From NCBI GenBank assembly GCA_943787985.1, contig CALSOO010000009.1:147163-211162 (forward strand): a stretch of DNA of 64,000 nt. Direction: 5' to 3'. The position numbers were made by a program, and so were the translations under genes. The notes beneath the pieces were generated by a model. That model saw only the letters and a list, made by a program, of their open reading frames with translations, had not been told where the DNA came from and did not search any database. The stretch comes from an uncultured Paracoccaceae bacterium (lineage in GTDB: Bacteria; Pseudomonadota; Alphaproteobacteria; Rhodobacterales; Rhodobacteraceae). Within the stretch, counting starts at the first letter, position 1, and each line of letters begins with the position of its first letter. Below are positions 63,664 through 64,000 of this stretch, piece after piece.

Positions 63664-64000
63664 TTACGTCAGGTGTCGTGCCCGTGCGCCGCGTTCGATT
63701 CCAGCTGCATGCAGTCTGTCGATGTTCAGCTCGTAGCGCATCTCTTCGAGGAGGCGAAGTTCGCTTTCCTCCAGTGATCCATCAGCAGCGGCCACATCAC
63801 AGGCCAATGCATATGCCGTTTCATTCAGGCGCTCGGGCAGGGAGTCGCGCACAAGTCCGAACAGGGCATCCAACCCGTCCTCTTGCTCGAACAGGTCAAA
63901 AACAGTCTGGCTGATCGTCGTGAGTCGGTCGAGGTCATATTCGGCGAAAACGGGTAGCATGTTGATCGCGGACTGGATTTTCACCAATTCTGCGGTTCCG
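63664..64000 (-). CDS. TerB-family tellurite-resistance-like protein (5' partial)
   Basis: The frame is open to the window edge and gives about 112 C-terminal residues. It matches the TerB/COG3793 helical family: ELVKIQSAINMLPVF at the edge, DGLDALFGLVRDSLPERL and the signature ACDVAAADGSLEESELRLLEE, with acidic residues that bind metal in TerB. The tail ends RGARARHLT. The missing N-terminus is probably about 30 residues. It is far from the TelA/TerC cluster at 7-12 kb but belongs to the same functional group. Confidence 0.85.
   Translation of the reverse strand, partial: GTAELVKIQSAINMLPVFAEYDLDRLTTISQTVFDLFEQEDGLDALFGLVRDSLPERLNETAYALACDVAAADGSLEESELRLLEEMRYELNIDRLHAAGIERGARARHLT

Noticed and set aside
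1..64000. CRISPR arrays, tRNA genes, prophage or intact insertion sequences
   Set aside because: No regularly spaced repeats, cloverleaf-type tRNA sequences, phage structural genes or transposase motifs were seen on reading the window. A tRNA or CRISPR scanner would settle this.

Overview
The window looks like a chromosomal segment of a Rhodobacterales (Roseobacter-group) alphaproteobacterium. I infer this from the family mix (gatC-gatA order, DUF1127 beside a LysR gene, Zn-independent L33, a TTAA-N7-TTAA CtrA-type box, a TctDE/TctCAB locus, an alphaproteobacterial inositol locus) and from a class A RNase P RNA. The genus cannot be named from sequence alone. No prophage, CRISPR array, intact insertion sequence or tRNA was seen.

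Layout. 1-5131: the end of a large type I secreted adhesin and its exporter (TolC-like lipoprotein, LapB-type ABC, HlyD adaptor). 5142-12657 (-): dtd, a nitroreductase, and a compact cluster of zinc-ribbon protein, SPFH-GYF, DUF2927 lipoprotein, TelA, XpaC, a 29-residue membrane peptide and TerC; this resembles the poorly understood tellurite-type stress systems, and a TerB-like gene sits at the right edge of the window. 12796-20313: housekeeping genes (rluB, tadA, gatCA, an amidase with no ordinary start codon, rnpB, rpmG). 20389-26569: a frameshifted GNAT, a BI-1 protein, DUF1127/LysR, an XRE regulator behind a CtrA-type box, and hisN-like, 8-oxoguanine deaminase and CAP genes in one operon.

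26824-42337 is a myo-inositol catabolism locus. The minus-strand operon iolD-phyH-iolC-iolB-iolJ-iolG-dehydratase faces a plus-strand operon idh-iolE-idh. Further right, a lacI gene faces an ABC importer (binding protein, permease, ATPase). Both divergent promoter regions carry the same perfect palindrome, so one LacI protein probably controls all of it. iolE, the second idh, lacI and the binding protein carry about 13 single-base indels between them, while all neighbours are intact.

42387-49380 holds ettA, MOSC, nadD, a DMT exporter, dacB, NIPSNAP and RidA genes. 49468-61620 holds a WYL regulator and then a tricarboxylate module: TctE/TctD two-component system, TctC, fused TctA-TctB, PrpF-type isomerase, a 2-hydroxyacid dehydrogenase, and a GntR/AbrB/cytoplasmic binding-protein operon facing tcuA across a perfect inverted repeat. 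Together these suggest uptake of tricarballylate or aconitate and conversion to cis-aconitate. 61693-63178: a tandem glycine riboswitch precedes a D-amino-acid dehydrogenase gene broken by at least six frameshifts.
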